DNA of 8,348 nucleotides, from assembly GCA_030590525.1 (NCBI GenBank), contig JAUUYI010000077.1:1-8348 (forward strand). Reading direction: 5' to 3'. Shown here piece by piece: positions 1 to 7,981 of this stretch; within the stretch, counting starts at the first letter, position 1; every line of letters begins with the position of its first letter. Origin of the DNA: Sedimenticola sp. GTDB lineage: Bacteria > Pseudomonadota > Gammaproteobacteria > Chromatiales > Chromatiaceae. The translations under genes were made by a program, and so were the position numbers. Under the pieces are notes generated by a model. That model was not told the DNA's origin. It was given only the letters and a program-made list of their open reading frames with translations, and did no database searches.

Positions 1-51
1 ACACTCGACCAGGTAGACGTACCATGCCCCGTCACCCCCTCTCGATGTCAT
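1..51 (-). CDS. GIY-YIG nuclease-like protein, N-terminus only (runs off left edge)
   Basis: Reading leftward from the ATG at 51-49, 17 codons stay open to base 1 and give MTSRGGDGAWYVYLVEC. The WYVYLVEC stretch matches the first beta strand of the small GIY-YIG endonuclease-like family (UPF0213, E. coli YhbQ type), in which W-Y-V-Y-L-x-x-C-A-D-G-x-L-Y-T-G-I-T is typical. The defining GIY-YIG motifs and the catalytic Arg and Glu would lie outside the window. An in-frame TAA sits three codons upstream of the ATG, so this is the first possible start in the frame. An AAGGA ribosome binding site lies 9 nt upstream. The gene follows the tRNA-Pro terminator in the same direction, so it needs its own promoter or read-through. 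The family call rests on only about eight diagnostic residues and is an inference. Confidence 0.6.
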   Translation of the reverse strand, partial: MTSRGGDGAWYVYLVEC

Positions 52-81
52 CGCCCCTTATCCTTCCCGTTCACCCCGGCC

Positions 82-110
82 GATCTATCAAACATTCTAT
101 GACTCATCAA
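82..110 (-). promoter_or_regulatory. Weak candidate promoter for the left-edge gene
   Basis: On the minus strand a TTGATG (-35-like, 4/6) at 110-105 and a TAGATC (-10-like, 3/6) at 87-82 are separated by 17 nt. They lie between the tRNA-Pro terminator and the GIY-YIG-like start. The match is poor. The main support is position, because a gene behind a strong terminator needs some promoter. Confidence 0.25.
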
Positions 111-112
111 CC

Positions 113-144
113 AAAAATGGGGCAGCGGATAGATCCGCTGCCCC
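113..144 (-). terminator. Intrinsic terminator after tRNA-Pro and the operon
   Basis: A perfect 12-bp inverted repeat (119-130 with 133-144, arms GGGGCAGCGGAT and ATCCGCTGCCCC on the plus strand) is followed on the minus strand by ATTTTTGG, a five-T run at 117-113. It lies 9 nt after the CCA end of the tRNA. This is a classical rho-independent terminator and closes both the tRNA transcript and any read-through from the MerR gene. On the plus strand no T-run follows, so it acts in the minus direction. Confidence 0.92.
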
Positions 145-152
145 TTCTGTAT

Positions 153-229
153 TGGTCCGGACGGAGTGATTCGAACACTCGACCCCTACAACCCCATTGT
201 AGTGCGCTACCAGACTGCGCCACGCCCGG
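153..229 (-). tRNA. tRNA-Pro (anticodon GGG)
   Basis: The minus strand folds into a full 77-nt cloverleaf. The acceptor stem is CCGGGCG paired with CGTCCGG (one G-U). The D stem is GCGC/GCGC, the anticodon stem CTACA/TGTAG with loop ATGGGGT, and the T stem GAGTG/CACTC with loop TTCGAAT. The discriminator is A and CCA is encoded. The loop places GGG at positions 34-36, followed by G37, so it reads proline CCC codons (and CCU by wobble). The C1-G72 pair, A73 and G35-G36 are known bacterial proline identity elements. It lies 52 nt after the MerR gene, with its own promoter upstream and a terminator downstream. Confidence 0.97.
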
Positions 230-240
230 AATGAGCGCGC

Positions 241-269
241 ATACTAGGTGGAATGCACTGACATGTCAA
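241..269 (-). promoter_or_regulatory. Sigma70 promoter of tRNA-Pro
   Basis: On the minus strand a perfect -35 TTGACA (269-264), a 17-nt spacer and a -10 TAGTAT (246-241, 4/6) are followed by a GC-rich discriminator, GCGCGC (240-235). Transcription would start near 234, only a few bases before the tRNA 5' end at 229. A GC-rich discriminator is the known hallmark of stable-RNA promoters under stringent (ppGpp) control; that regulation is inferred here. A perfect 10-bp palindrome, TGACATGTCA (259-268), overlaps the -35. Confidence 0.8.
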
Positions 270-281
270 TCTCCGCCGGGT

Positions 282-641
282 TCACTGCTTCAGTATCTGC
301 AGAAGCTCTTCCAGCTCAATCCGCAACTGGCGGACAATCTGCTGGCTCTGCGTGCAGTCTTCCTTTGCCCCATCGCCAGAAAGCTGCTGCCGGGCACCAC
401 CGATGGTGAATCCCTGCTCATACAGCAGGCCGCGGATCTGCCGGATCACCAACACATCGTGTCGCTGATAATAGCGCCGGTTCCCCCGCCGCTTTACCGG
501 CTTCAGCTGTGGAAACTCCTGCTCCCAGTAGCGCAACACGTGGGGCTTGACCCCACACAGTTCACTCACCTCACCGATAGTGAAATAGCGCTTGCTTGGG
601 ATCGCAGGCAGGTCAGTGGTACTACTGCTCGCTTCCAGCAT
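282..641 (-). CDS. MerR-family transcriptional regulator (ihfA-linked)
   Basis: This 119-residue protein has a MerR-type winged helix-turn-helix at about residues 18-87. [15 protein letters not shown] is helix 1 and turn, [10 protein letters not shown] the recognition helix, and [13 protein letters not shown] the wing. [12 protein letters not shown] closes the domain. The rest (about 95-119) is a short Glu/Leu-rich helix that may dimerise as an antiparallel coiled coil, as in other MerR proteins. There is no C-terminal effector domain. The single Cys near the C-terminus and Cys29 in the HTH do not form a metal site, so the ligand, if any, is unknown. The ATG is the first start after an in-frame TAG three codons upstream, with AGAGG just before it. 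The gene overlaps the ihfA end by 20 nt, which suggests translational coupling. The same gene sits after ihfA in pseudomonads and related bacteria; its target is unknown to me. Confidence 0.93.
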   Translation of the reverse strand: MLEASSSTTDLPAIPSKRYFTIGEVSELCGVKPHVLRYWEQEFPQLKPVKRRGNRRYYQRHDVLVIRQIRGLLYEQGFTIGGARQQLSGDGAKEDCTQSQQIVRQLRIELEELLQILKQ

Positions 642-921
642 ATGCCTCTACCCGCGCTTTCAGTTTTTGTCCTGGCCGGAAGGTTACCACCCGGCGTGCC
701 GAGATTGGTATCTCTTCCCCGGTCTTAGGGTTCCGTCCCGGACGCTGTTTCTTCTCACGCAGGTCGAAGTTGCCAAAGCCGGAAAGTTTGACCTGCCCCC
801 CCCCTTCGAGGGCGGAGCGAATCTCTTCAAAAAACATCTCCACCATCTCCTTGGCCTCACGCTTGTTGAGCCCAAGCTCATCGAACAGTCTCTCTGCCAT
901 ATCGGCCTTGGTCAATGCCAT
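622..921 (-). CDS. ihfA: Integration host factor subunit alpha
   Basis: This 99-residue DNABII (HU/IHF) protein has the family's usual length. It pairs with IhfB, encoded elsewhere, to bend DNA sharply at specific sites in recombination, replication and promoter activation. The N-terminal helices (1-40, starting [10 protein letters not shown]) form the dimer body. [14 protein letters not shown] (about 44-57) is the saddle. The DNA-gripping beta arm carries [12 protein letters not shown] (62-73), with Pro65 at the position that intercalates into the minor groove. The alpha-type N-terminus and arm ([18 protein letters not shown]) distinguish it from IhfB and HU. The start lies 3 nt after the pheT stop, so it is translated as part of the pheST message. 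The upstream SD is weak (GAGA about 10 nt before ATG), which favours coupling. In E. coli ihfA also has its own promoter inside pheT; I did not identify one here. Confidence 0.98.
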   Translation of the reverse strand: MALTKADMAERLFDELGLNKREAKEMVEMFFEEIRSALEGGGQVKLSGFGNFDLREKKQRPGRNPKTGEEIPISARRVVTFRPGQKLKARVEAYAGSEQ

Positions 922-924
922 CTT

Positions 925-3303
925 TTAATCTCTCAATTGGGCGTTCAATTCCTGCTTCAGTACCTGGAGTATGCACTTCACGATACCGTCTACCTCTTCA
1001 TCAGTAAGGGTGTGCGAAGTTTCCTGTAAAATCAAGCCCAAAGCGAGACTTTTTAGCCCGGAATCTATATTGCTCCCAGTATACACATCGAAAAGCAGGA
1101 TATCTTTGAGGGTATCGGGGGCGGCCTGCCTCACCAGATCGCTCAAACGGCTGAACGGCACCGCCTCGTCCACCACCACTGCAATATCCCGCCGAATGGA
1201 GGGATACCGGGAGAGGGGCTGATATGCAGGCAGGCATCCTGTGAGTTTTTCATCGAGTCGGATCTCGAACAGAAATGCACCACTGGAGAGCCCCAGTTTT
1301 TTCTCGATCTCCGGGTTCAGCATCCCGATCCAGCCCACGTTGTCTCCGTCCCGCTGAATCCTGGCAGCCTGCCCCGGGTGCAATGAAACGTGCCGATCCG
1401 GGACAAAGGAAAAATTCCCCGGTCTGCCGGTCAACGCCAGCACTGCCTCCATATCTCCCTTCAGATCGAAGAAATCCACCGCGCGGGCACCCGCTCCCCA
1501 CTGCTCTGGGCTCACACGCCCCGTCACCAGACCTGCGAGCATGGAATCTTGTTTTATTTCATCATCTTCTTTTATAAACCTGAGACCAGACTCGAAGATA
1601 CGAATGCGTCCCTGCTGGCGCGCCTGATTATAGACGACCGTCTGCAGCAGCCCGGGCCAGAGGCTGGTGCGCATGATCGACATGTCCGAGGAGATCGGGT
1701 TGGCCAGTTCCACCGTGGCGTGCCGGGGGTCCATCAGGTCATGCATTTCCAGGCTGATGAAGCTGTAGGTGATGACCTCCTGGTAATCCCTGTCCACCAG
1801 CACCTGCCTGGCCCGTCCCAGGTCGAAGGCCACCTCTGGCCGACTCTGCATCACCGTTGCCGCGGCGCTGCGGTGTGTCGGGATCTCGGTATAGCCGTAG
1901 ATGCGGCCCACCTCTTCGATCAGATCCTCCTCGATGCTGATATCGAAGCGACAACTTGGCGCTGTCACCCGCCACCCCTCAGCCACCGCCTCCACTCGCA
2001 TATCCAGCCGATTGAGAATATCGGCGATAGTCGAGTCCTCGATCGTCAGGCCAAGAACCCGTGCTACCCGTGCCCGGCGCAGCAGAATCTCCGGGCACTG
2101 CCTGATATGGGCCTCTGAGGCCCGTTCGACCAGCGGACCCGGTTCCCCACCCACGATCTCCAGCAGCAACCGTGTGGCCCGCTCCATCGCCTGCACCTGA
2201 AGCTGTGGATCCACTCCACGCTCGAAACGGTGAGAGGCATCTGTATGCAGGCCGTAACTGCGTGCCTTGCCGATAATCACGGTCGGTGCAAAAAAGGCAC
2301 TTTCCAGCAGGATGTCGATCGTGTCGTCCGCCACCCCCGAGTGCTCACCACCCATGACGCCAGCGATGGCCACCACCTTGCCTGCGTCTGCGATCACCAG
2401 GGTATCGCTACGCAGCTCCAGCTCGGTACCGTCCAGCATCGCCAGTTTCTCACCGTCCGTCGCCATCCGAACCTGGATCTCTCCCTGGAGTTGCCGCAGG
2501 TCGAAACCATGCATCGGCTGGCCCAGTTCGAGCATAACGTAGTTGGTGACATCCACCACCGGGCTGATGCTGCGCAGATCGCTGCGTCGCAGCCGCTCTT
2601 GAAGCCACAGTGGACTCTCTGCTGCCGGGTCTATGCCTCGAATGATACGGCAGACATAACGGGGGCAGGCGTCGGGTGCCTCCACTCTGATAGGGAACGT
2701 ATCCTGGTGAGTCGCCGCCACCGGCTCCGCCACAGGCGGGGTGACCGGACAGCGATTGATCACACCCACCTCCCGGGCAATCCCCGTCAATCCAAGGCAG
2801 TCACCCCGGTCCGGAGTCAAGTCCACATCTATCGCCTGATCGTCCAGGCCGAGAAATTCCCTGATGTCGGTACCCACCGGGGCATCCTGGGGCAGCGGCA
2901 TGATGCCGCTGGAAGAGTCTGCCAGCCCCAGCTCGGCCGCCGAGCAGATCATCCCCCGGGATTCCACACCCCGCAGTTTGGCCTTCTTGATTTTGAAATC
3001 ACCCGGCAGGCGCGCCCCGACCACGGCCACAGGGACCTTCTGACCCGCCGCTACGTTGAGGGCACCGCAGATGATCTGCAACGCCTCTCCCTGACCCACG
3101 TCGACGCGGCAGAGGCTCAGCTTGTCCGCATTCGGGTGCGGTTCTTTGGTGACCACCTCGCCGACCACCACACCCTCGAACCGACCTGCAACCGGGGCAA
3201 CCGAGTCCACCTCCAGGCCAGCCATGCTCAACTGGTCCGCCAGCTCTTCGGTACTCACCGGTGGATTGACCCACTCCCGCAACCAGGCTTCACTGAATTT
3301 CAT
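925..3303 (-). CDS. pheT: Phenylalanyl-tRNA synthetase beta subunit
   Basis: This is the 792-residue large subunit of the (alpha-beta)2 PheRS that charges tRNA-Phe in the cytoplasm (E. coli 795). The start MKFSEAWLREWVNP is the standard family N-terminus. Domains in order: an EMAP/OB-fold tRNA-binding domain (about 42-150, with HPNADKLSLCRV and ICGALNVAAGQKVPVA); the B3/B4 domain with the editing site that hydrolyses Tyr-tRNA-Phe (about 210-385, including GVMGGEHSGV at 315-324 and the HRFERGVDP segment); B5 (about 405-475, ending EEVGRIYGYTEIP); a catalytic-like core; and the C-terminal FDX-ACB anticodon-binding domain (700-792, YPSIRRDIAVVVDEAV). It appears intact. It follows pheS by 108 nt, much more than the short gap in E. 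coli, and that spacer has RNA structure potential. Long plus-strand open frames opposite it are shadows. Confidence 0.99.
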   Translation of the reverse strand: MKFSEAWLREWVNPPVSTEELADQLSMAGLEVDSVAPVAGRFEGVVVGEVVTKEPHPNADKLSLCRVDVGQGEALQIICGALNVAAGQKVPVAVVGARLPGDFKIKKAKLRGVESRGMICSAAELGLADSSSGIMPLPQDAPVGTDIREFLGLDDQAIDVDLTPDRGDCLGLTGIAREVGVINRCPVTPPVAEPVAATHQDTFPIRVEAPDACPRYVCRIIRGIDPAAESPLWLQERLRRSDLRSISPVVDVTNYVMLELGQPMHGFDLRQLQGEIQVRMATDGEKLAMLDGTELELRSDTLVIADAGKVVAIAGVMGGEHSGVADDTIDILLESAFFAPTVIIGKARSYGLHTDASHRFERGVDPQLQVQAMERATRLLLEIVGGEPGPLVERASEAHIRQCPEILLRRARVARVLGLTIEDSTIADILNRLDMRVEAVAEGWRVTAPSCRFDISIEEDLIEEVGRIYGYTEIPTHRSAAATVMQSRPEVAFDLGRARQVLVDRDYQEVITYSFISLEMHDLMDPRHATVELANPISSDMSIMRTSLWPGLLQTVVYNQARQQGRIRIFESGLRFIKEDDEIKQDSMLAGLVTGRVSPEQWGAGARAVDFFDLKGDMEAVLALTGRPGNFSFVPDRHVSLHPGQAARIQRDGDNVGWIGMLNPEIEKKLGLSSGAFLFEIRLDEKLTGCLPAYQPLSRYPSIRRDIAVVVDEAVPFSRLSDLVRQAAPDTLKDILLFDVYTGSNIDSGLKSLALGLILQETSHTLTDEEVDGIVKCILQVLKQELNAQLRD

Positions 3304-3324
3304 ATCAATCTATCCCAACCCTCG

Positions 3325-3402
3325 GTAACTGCCCCCTGCGTTACTCTACTTTCTGCACTCCTGCAGCCCTCTTCCGGGGGAGTGCGGATCATCCACAGGG
3401 GG
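3325..3402 (-). other. Structured pheS-pheT spacer (nested stems, possible pseudoknot)
   Basis: In the 108-nt gap upstream of pheT the minus-strand RNA has three complementary pairs. CCCCCTG (3402-3396) pairs with CAGGGGG (3338-3332). GCACTCC (3385-3379) pairs with GGAGTGC (3361-3355), with an inner CCC/GGG. GTAAC (3344-3340) pairs with GTTAC (3329-3325). The 10-nt loop of the last hairpin contains the CAGGGGG strand of the first pair, so the two could form a pseudoknot just before the pheT ribosome binding site. No T-run follows, so it is not a terminator. Function is unknown; the pairings are seen, the fold is inferred. Confidence 0.45.
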
Positions 3403-3411
3403 TTTGAATCA

Positions 3412-4509
<1,098 letters not shown>

Positions 4510-4540
4510 TCACCGGCAGAAGCCGGGGGCAACGGCAGTG

Positions 4541-4900
4541 TTAATTGGAGAGACTGGCCTTGGCCTGTTCCGCCAAGGTGCTGAACGCCGGCTTGTCGAA
4601 GATGGCGATATCAGCCAGCATCTTGCGATCGACCTCGACCCCCGCCTTCTTCAGTCCATTGATCATACGGCTGTAGGAGAGGCCGTTCTCACGGGCTCCC
4701 GCATTGATCCGGGCAATCCACAGGGCACGAAACTGCCGCTTTTTCTGCCGGCGGTCGCGATAGGCATATTGCCCGGCTTTGATCACCGCCTGCTTGGCGA
4801 CGCGATAGACCTTGCTTCGGGCTCCGTAGTAGCCCTTGGCTTCTTTCAGCACTTTTTTGTGTCTGGCGTGTGCTTGTACGCCACGTTTTACGCGAGGCAT
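4541..4900 (-). CDS. rplT: 50S ribosomal protein L20
   Basis: This 119-residue basic protein has the usual L20 length (E. coli 118). It binds 23S rRNA domain I early in 50S assembly. The N-terminal extension [19 protein letters not shown] and the next segment [36 protein letters not shown] form the long RNA-binding helix. The globular C-terminal half begins [18 protein letters not shown] and contains [17 protein letters not shown], the family signature. A TAGGAGA ribosome binding site lies just upstream, in the 19-nt gap after rpmI. In E. coli L20 represses translation of rpmI and rplT by binding their mRNA; whether this happens here cannot be read from the sequence. Confidence 0.99.
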   Translation of the reverse strand: MPRVKRGVQAHARHKKVLKEAKGYYGARSKVYRVAKQAVIKAGQYAYRDRRQKKRQFRALWIARINAGARENGLSYSRMINGLKKAGVEVDRKMLADIAIFDKPAFSTLAEQAKASLSN

Positions 4901-4919
4901 GTCTGTCTCCTAGAAGTTA

Positions 4920-5117
4920 TCAGGCGTAGGGAATCATGCGGCGGGCGACCGCCACATCAGACTTGCTCAGCGACATGGGTGAACGCAACTGACGCTTACG
5001 CTTGGTGCTCTTTTTCGTCAGGATATGACGACGGTGGGACTGACCCCGCTTGAACGACCCGGAAGCGGTTTTCTTGAACCGCTTTGCCGCGCCGCGATTG
5101 GTTTTAATCTTCGGCAT
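4920..5117 (-). CDS. rpmI: 50S ribosomal protein L35
   Basis: This 65-residue, very basic protein matches L35 in length and sequence. [20 protein letters not shown] is the signature start, followed by [18 protein letters not shown] and an MIPYA end. It is a component of the 50S subunit. It is placed between infC and rplT as in most bacteria, 32 nt after the infC stop, with GGAG about 9 nt before the ATG. The short distances to infC and rplT fit a single message. Confidence 0.99.
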   Translation of the reverse strand: MPKIKTNRGAAKRFKKTASGSFKRGQSHRRHILTKKSTKRKRQLRSPMSLSKSDVAVARRMIPYA

Positions 5118-5149
5118 TTCTCTAAACTCCGCATTCGTTGATTGACAAT

Positions 5150-5665
5150 CTACTTTTTGGGACGCAACACCATAATCATCTGGCGACCTTCCATCTGGGG
5201 GCGCTGCTCGACCTCACCGTAGTCAACGAGGTCCCGCTCCACGCGCTCCAGCACTTCCAGCCCCAACTCCCTGTGGGCGTGCTCACGACCACGGAACCGG
5301 ATGGTTACCTTGGTCTTGTCCCCATCCTTCAGGAAACGTACCAGGTTGCGTAGTTTTACCTGGTAATCCCCTTCCCCTGTCCCTGGGCGAAACTTAATCT
5401 CTTTGGTCTGAGTCTGCTTCTGCTTCTTCTTCGCCGCCTGCTTCTGCTTTTTCTGTTCGAACACGAACTTACCGTAATCCATGATCCGGCACACCGGTGG
5501 CTCGGCGTTAGGTACGATTTCGACCAGATCGAGCTTTTTGGCCACAGCGGCGGCAAGCGCCTCGTCCAGTGTCACAATTCCAACCTGCTCGCCATCGGCA
5601 TCGATCAATCTGACCTGTGGTGCCGAAATATCCTGGTTCAAGCGGTTTCTTTTTGGTGCAGCGAT
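5150..5665 (-). CDS. infC: Translation initiation factor IF-3 (AUC start)
   Basis: IF3 binds the 30S subunit, keeps 50S off and proofreads the start codon and initiator tRNA. With the start chosen here it has 171 residues: an N-terminal domain (about 1-75, with [19 protein letters not shown]), a Lys/Gln-rich linker helix ([13 protein letters not shown]), and a C-terminal 30S-binding domain ([20 protein letters not shown] to [14 protein letters not shown]). The frame has no ATG or GTG. It is closed upstream by TGA at 5680-5678. GAGGAG (5679-5674) sits 8 nt before ATC at 5665-5663. From there the protein reads (M)[19 protein letters not shown], and RLN aligns with the conserved RIN of E. coli IF3. 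A TTG at 5641 is also in frame but is 32 nt from that SD and would cut this segment. AUU is the known infC start in E. coli, and AUC serves the same role in a few bacteria. Such codons let IF3 limit its own synthesis. Confidence 0.9.
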   Translation of the reverse strand: MAAPKRNRLNQDISAPQVRLIDADGEQVGIVTLDEALAAAVAKKLDLVEIVPNAEPPVCRIMDYGKFVFEQKKQKQAAKKKQKQTQTKEIKFRPGTGEGDYQVKLRNLVRFLKDGDKTKVTIRFRGREHAHRELGLEVLERVERDLVDYGEVEQRPQMEGRQMIMVLRPKK

Positions 5666-5673
5666 AACTGTTT

Positions 5674-5679
5674 CTCCTC
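5674..5679 (-). promoter_or_regulatory. infC Shine-Dalgarno site that fixes the AUC start
   Basis: GAGGAG on the minus strand, 8 nt before the ATC codon at 5665-5663, partly overlaps the in-frame TGA (5680-5678). It is the only strong ribosome binding site near the start of the IF3 frame and decides the start codon. Confidence 0.8.
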
Positions 5680-5703
5680 AGAATTCAGAACCACCCAGAC
5701 AGC

Positions 5704-5728
5704 AAGGCATCGGTTTTACCGATGCCTT
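5704..5728 (-). other. 11-bp hairpin between thrS and infC
   Basis: The minus strand reads AAGGCATCGGT, AAA, ACCGATGCCTT: a perfect 11-bp stem with a three-base loop, 15 nt after the thrS stop. It is followed by TTGCTGTC rather than a T-run, so it would be a weak intrinsic terminator at best. It could protect the thrS 3' end, mark an RNA-processing point, or dampen read-through into infC. The pairing is plain; the function is inferred. Confidence 0.6.
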
Positions 5729-5743
5729 CGACCGGGCAGCCCC

Positions 5744-7654
5744 TCAATTTGAACGGCGCACTACCTCACCCCGTATCCTTTCGGCAAACGCCTCGACACT
5801 CATGCTGCCGAGATCCTCACCGGTACGGGTGCGAACGGCCACCGTCCCATTCTCCATTTCACGGTCCCCCACCACCAGCAGGTAGGGCACCCTCAATAAT
5901 GTGTGCTCGCGGATTTTAAAACCGATCTTTTCGTTTCTCAAGTCCATTTCGGCCCTGAATCCCTCTTTCACCAGAGAATAGGCCACTTTTTCCACGTATC
6001 CGGCCTGATTATCCGTAATATCCATCACTATCGCCTGCACCGGAGCCAGCCACAGCGGCAACGCGCCGGCGTAGTGCTCTATCAGAATGCCGATAAATCG
6101 CTCCAGGGAGCCAAGGACGGCACGGTGCAGCATTACCGGCACCTGTTTGCTGTTATCCTCGGCGATATAGTGGGCCCCGAGGCGATCGGGCATGGAGAAA
6201 TCGAGCTGAATGGTGCCCAGCTGCCAGACCCGCTCCAGACAGTCCCGCAGGGAGAACTCGATCTTGGGTCCGTAGAAGGCCCCTTCCCCCGGCTGCAGCT
6301 CCCACTCCAGCTTCTTGTGCTCGAGGGCATCCTGCAGGGATCGCTCCGCCTTGTCCCAGAGCTCGTCGGCGCCAACCCGCTGCTCCGGACGGGTGGAGAA
6401 CTTCACCAGAATATCGTCGAAGCCGAAATCCCGGTAGATCTCGAACAGCAGATCGATGAAATCCGACACCTCAGAGAGAACCTGATCCTCGGTACAGAAG
6501 ATGTGGGCGTCGTCCTGGACGAAATTACGCACCCGCATCAAGCCGTGCAGCGTACCCGACGGCTCATTACGGTGGCAGGAACCGAACTCCGCCAACCGTA
6601 GCGGCAGATCCCGATAACTCTTCAGGCCCTGGTTATAGATCTGAATATGGGCCGGGCAGTTCATCGGCTTTATGGCGAAGTCACGGTTCTCTGAATGGGT
6701 GGTGAAGATCATATCGCCGAACTTATCCCAGTGCCCGGACTTCTCCCACAGGGACCGGTCGATCAGCTGCGGGGTGTGCACCTCCTGGTAGCCGTTTTCC
6801 CGCAGTTTGTCCCGGACATACTGCTCCACGATCAGGTAGATCCGCCACCCCTTGTCGTGCCAGAACACCATGCCCGGTGCCTCTTCCTGGGTATGGAACA
6901 GGTTCTGCGCCTTGCCGATCTTGCGGTGATCCCGTTTTTCCGCCTCCTCCAGCCGGTGCAGGTAAGCCTTCAGCGCCTTTTTATCTGTCCAGGCGGTGCC
7001 ATAGATGCGTTGCAACATCTCGTTGCTGGAGTCGCCACGCCAGTAGGCGCCGGCCAGCTTCATCAGTTTGAAAGCCTTCAGCCTGCCGGTACTGGGAACG
7101 TGGGGTCCACGGCAGAGGTCGGTGAACCCCCCCTGGGTATAGAGGGAGAGATCCTCTTCTGCCGGGATCGACTCGATGATCTCGGCCTTGTACTTCTCGC
7201 CCTGCTGATGGAAAAAGTGTGCAGCCTCATCCCGGGGCATCAGCCGGCGGGTCACCTTATCATCCGCTTTGACCAGCTCCTTCATCCGCTTCTCGATCGC
7301 CTGCAGATCCTCCGGCGTGAACGGGCGCTGATAACTGAAATCGTAATAAAACCCGTTCTCGATGGTCGGGCCGATGGTGACCTGCGCCTCCGGAAACAAC
7401 TGCTTCACCGCCTGGGCCAGCAGATGAGCGGTGGAGTGACGAATTATCTCCAGGCCATCCTCGTCACGCTCGGTTACGATCGCCAGCCCCGCATCCCGGC
7501 CTATCTGATACGAGGTATCCACCAGTTCTCCGTCGACGCGCCCGGCCAATGCCGCCTTGGCCAGACCCGGGCCAATGGATGCGGCCACATCGTGGACCGT
7601 TAGCGGGTGATCGAACTGCTTACGGGAACCGTCCGGGAGGGTAATGACCGGCAT
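5744..7654 (-). CDS. thrS: Threonyl-tRNA synthetase
   Basis: Class IIa ThrRS, 636 residues (E. coli 642), charges tRNA-Thr. It has a TGS domain (about 1-62) and an editing domain (about 65-225) that clears Ser-tRNA-Thr. Its HSTAH (His73, His77), Cys181 and His185 (TDLCRGPH) match E. coli His73, His77, Cys182 and His186. The catalytic core (about 240-530) has zinc ligands Cys333 (MNCPAH), His384 (DDAHIF) and His510 (MLHRAV), equal to E. coli 334, 385 and 511. Motif 2 is RNEPSG from Arg362 and motif 3 is [14 protein letters not shown] with Arg519. The anticodon-binding domain spans about 535-636. All catalytic residues are present. The start [10 protein letters not shown] is standard, with AGGA 9 nt upstream. 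A promoter candidate lies about 110 nt upstream, and the gene leads the operon. Confidence 0.99.
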   Translation of the reverse strand: MPVITLPDGSRKQFDHPLTVHDVAASIGPGLAKAALAGRVDGELVDTSYQIGRDAGLAIVTERDEDGLEIIRHSTAHLLAQAVKQLFPEAQVTIGPTIENGFYYDFSYQRPFTPEDLQAIEKRMKELVKADDKVTRRLMPRDEAAHFFHQQGEKYKAEIIESIPAEEDLSLYTQGGFTDLCRGPHVPSTGRLKAFKLMKLAGAYWRGDSSNEMLQRIYGTAWTDKKALKAYLHRLEEAEKRDHRKIGKAQNLFHTQEEAPGMVFWHDKGWRIYLIVEQYVRDKLRENGYQEVHTPQLIDRSLWEKSGHWDKFGDMIFTTHSENRDFAIKPMNCPAHIQIYNQGLKSYRDLPLRLAEFGSCHRNEPSGTLHGLMRVRNFVQDDAHIFCTEDQVLSEVSDFIDLLFEIYRDFGFDDILVKFSTRPEQRVGADELWDKAERSLQDALEHKKLEWELQPGEGAFYGPKIEFSLRDCLERVWQLGTIQLDFSMPDRLGAHYIAEDNSKQVPVMLHRAVLGSLERFIGILIEHYAGALPLWLAPVQAIVMDITDNQAGYVEKVAYSLVKEGFRAEMDLRNEKIGFKIREHTLLRVPYLLVVGDREMENGTVAVRTRTGEDLGSMSVEAFAERIRGEVVRRSN

Positions 7655-7713
7655 TGCTTTACATCCTGTATCGATATTCGGGTCGGTGAAGAAAAGTGTG
7701 CAAAAGGCTAAAG

Positions 7714-7738
7714 TGCGGGCTCCCGGCCAGACGCCGCA
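7714..7738 (-). promoter_or_regulatory. Hairpin in thrS leader, possible operator
   Basis: The minus-strand RNA has TGCGG (7738-7734) paired with CCGCA (7718-7714), with a 15-nt loop that begins CGT. In E. coli, ThrRS represses its own translation by binding leader hairpins that mimic the tRNA-Thr anticodon arm, including CGU. The CGT here is suggestive, but the stem is short and the arrangement differs, so this is a weak call. Confidence 0.22.
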
Positions 7739-7763
7739 TTGAATGCCAACCGGAAAACAGAGT

Positions 7764-7792
7764 ATTTTAACCTATTCCTGAAAGTGGCACAA
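7764..7792 (-). promoter_or_regulatory. Sigma70 promoter for thrS operon
   Basis: On the minus strand TTGTGC (-35, 7792-7787, 3/6) and TAAAAT (-10, 7769-7764, 5/6) are separated by exactly 17 nt. Transcription would begin near 7757 and give a leader of about 100 nt before the thrS ATG. It is the best sigma70-like match I found upstream of the operon's first gene. Confidence 0.55.
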
Positions 7793-7926
7793 ACCCTGCG
7801 GGATCCAAGGAGTCAACCACGGTAACTCTGAAAAAATGTGGTAACTATTCAGTTCACCCCTGGGCCATGATGGCCATGGGTTGTATGTTCCGGAAGACGC
7901 CGGTAGCACTCTCCCTGATACGCTTC

Positions 7927-7932
7927 TATACT
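7927..7932 (+). promoter_or_regulatory. Candidate -10 element for right-edge gene
   Basis: TATACT matches the -10 consensus at 5 of 6 positions and lies 49 nt before the ATG at 7982. No good -35 hexamer is found 16-18 nt upstream, so this promoter is weak or needs an activator. Confidence 0.3.
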
Positions 7933-7981
7933 TAAAGCGCTGTAATCGATTTCCGGCTCAAGGCATTGTAGTGAAGTATCA

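Larger units (their letters stand above)
7655..7981. other. Divergent intergenic region (thrS / right-edge gene)
   Basis: This 327-nt stretch holds no convincing gene. It contains a good minus-strand promoter for thrS (7764-7792), a thrS leader with a short GC hairpin (7714-7738), and a plus-strand -10-like TATACT (7927-7932). It also has a direct repeat GGTAACT at 7821-7827 and 7840-7846 (19 nt apart) and the palindrome GGCCATgATGGCC at 7863-7875. The repeat and palindrome lie upstream of both promoters, where a shared regulator could bind. A 22-codon plus-strand frame (7867-7935) has no ribosome binding site. Confidence 0.6.

Noticed and set aside
24..728. A 234-codon plus-strand open frame
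   Set aside because: It runs antisense through the terminator, tRNA-Pro, its promoter, the MerR gene and part of ihfA, all well supported on the minus strand.
5150..5641. TTG at 5641 as the infC start
   Set aside because: It is 32 nt from the only good SD and cuts the conserved N-terminal segment; the ATC at 5665 fits both better.
7867..7935. Plus-strand 22-codon frame MMAMGCMFRK...
   Set aside because: No ribosome binding site, and it lies in regulatory DNA; it is short enough to be chance.
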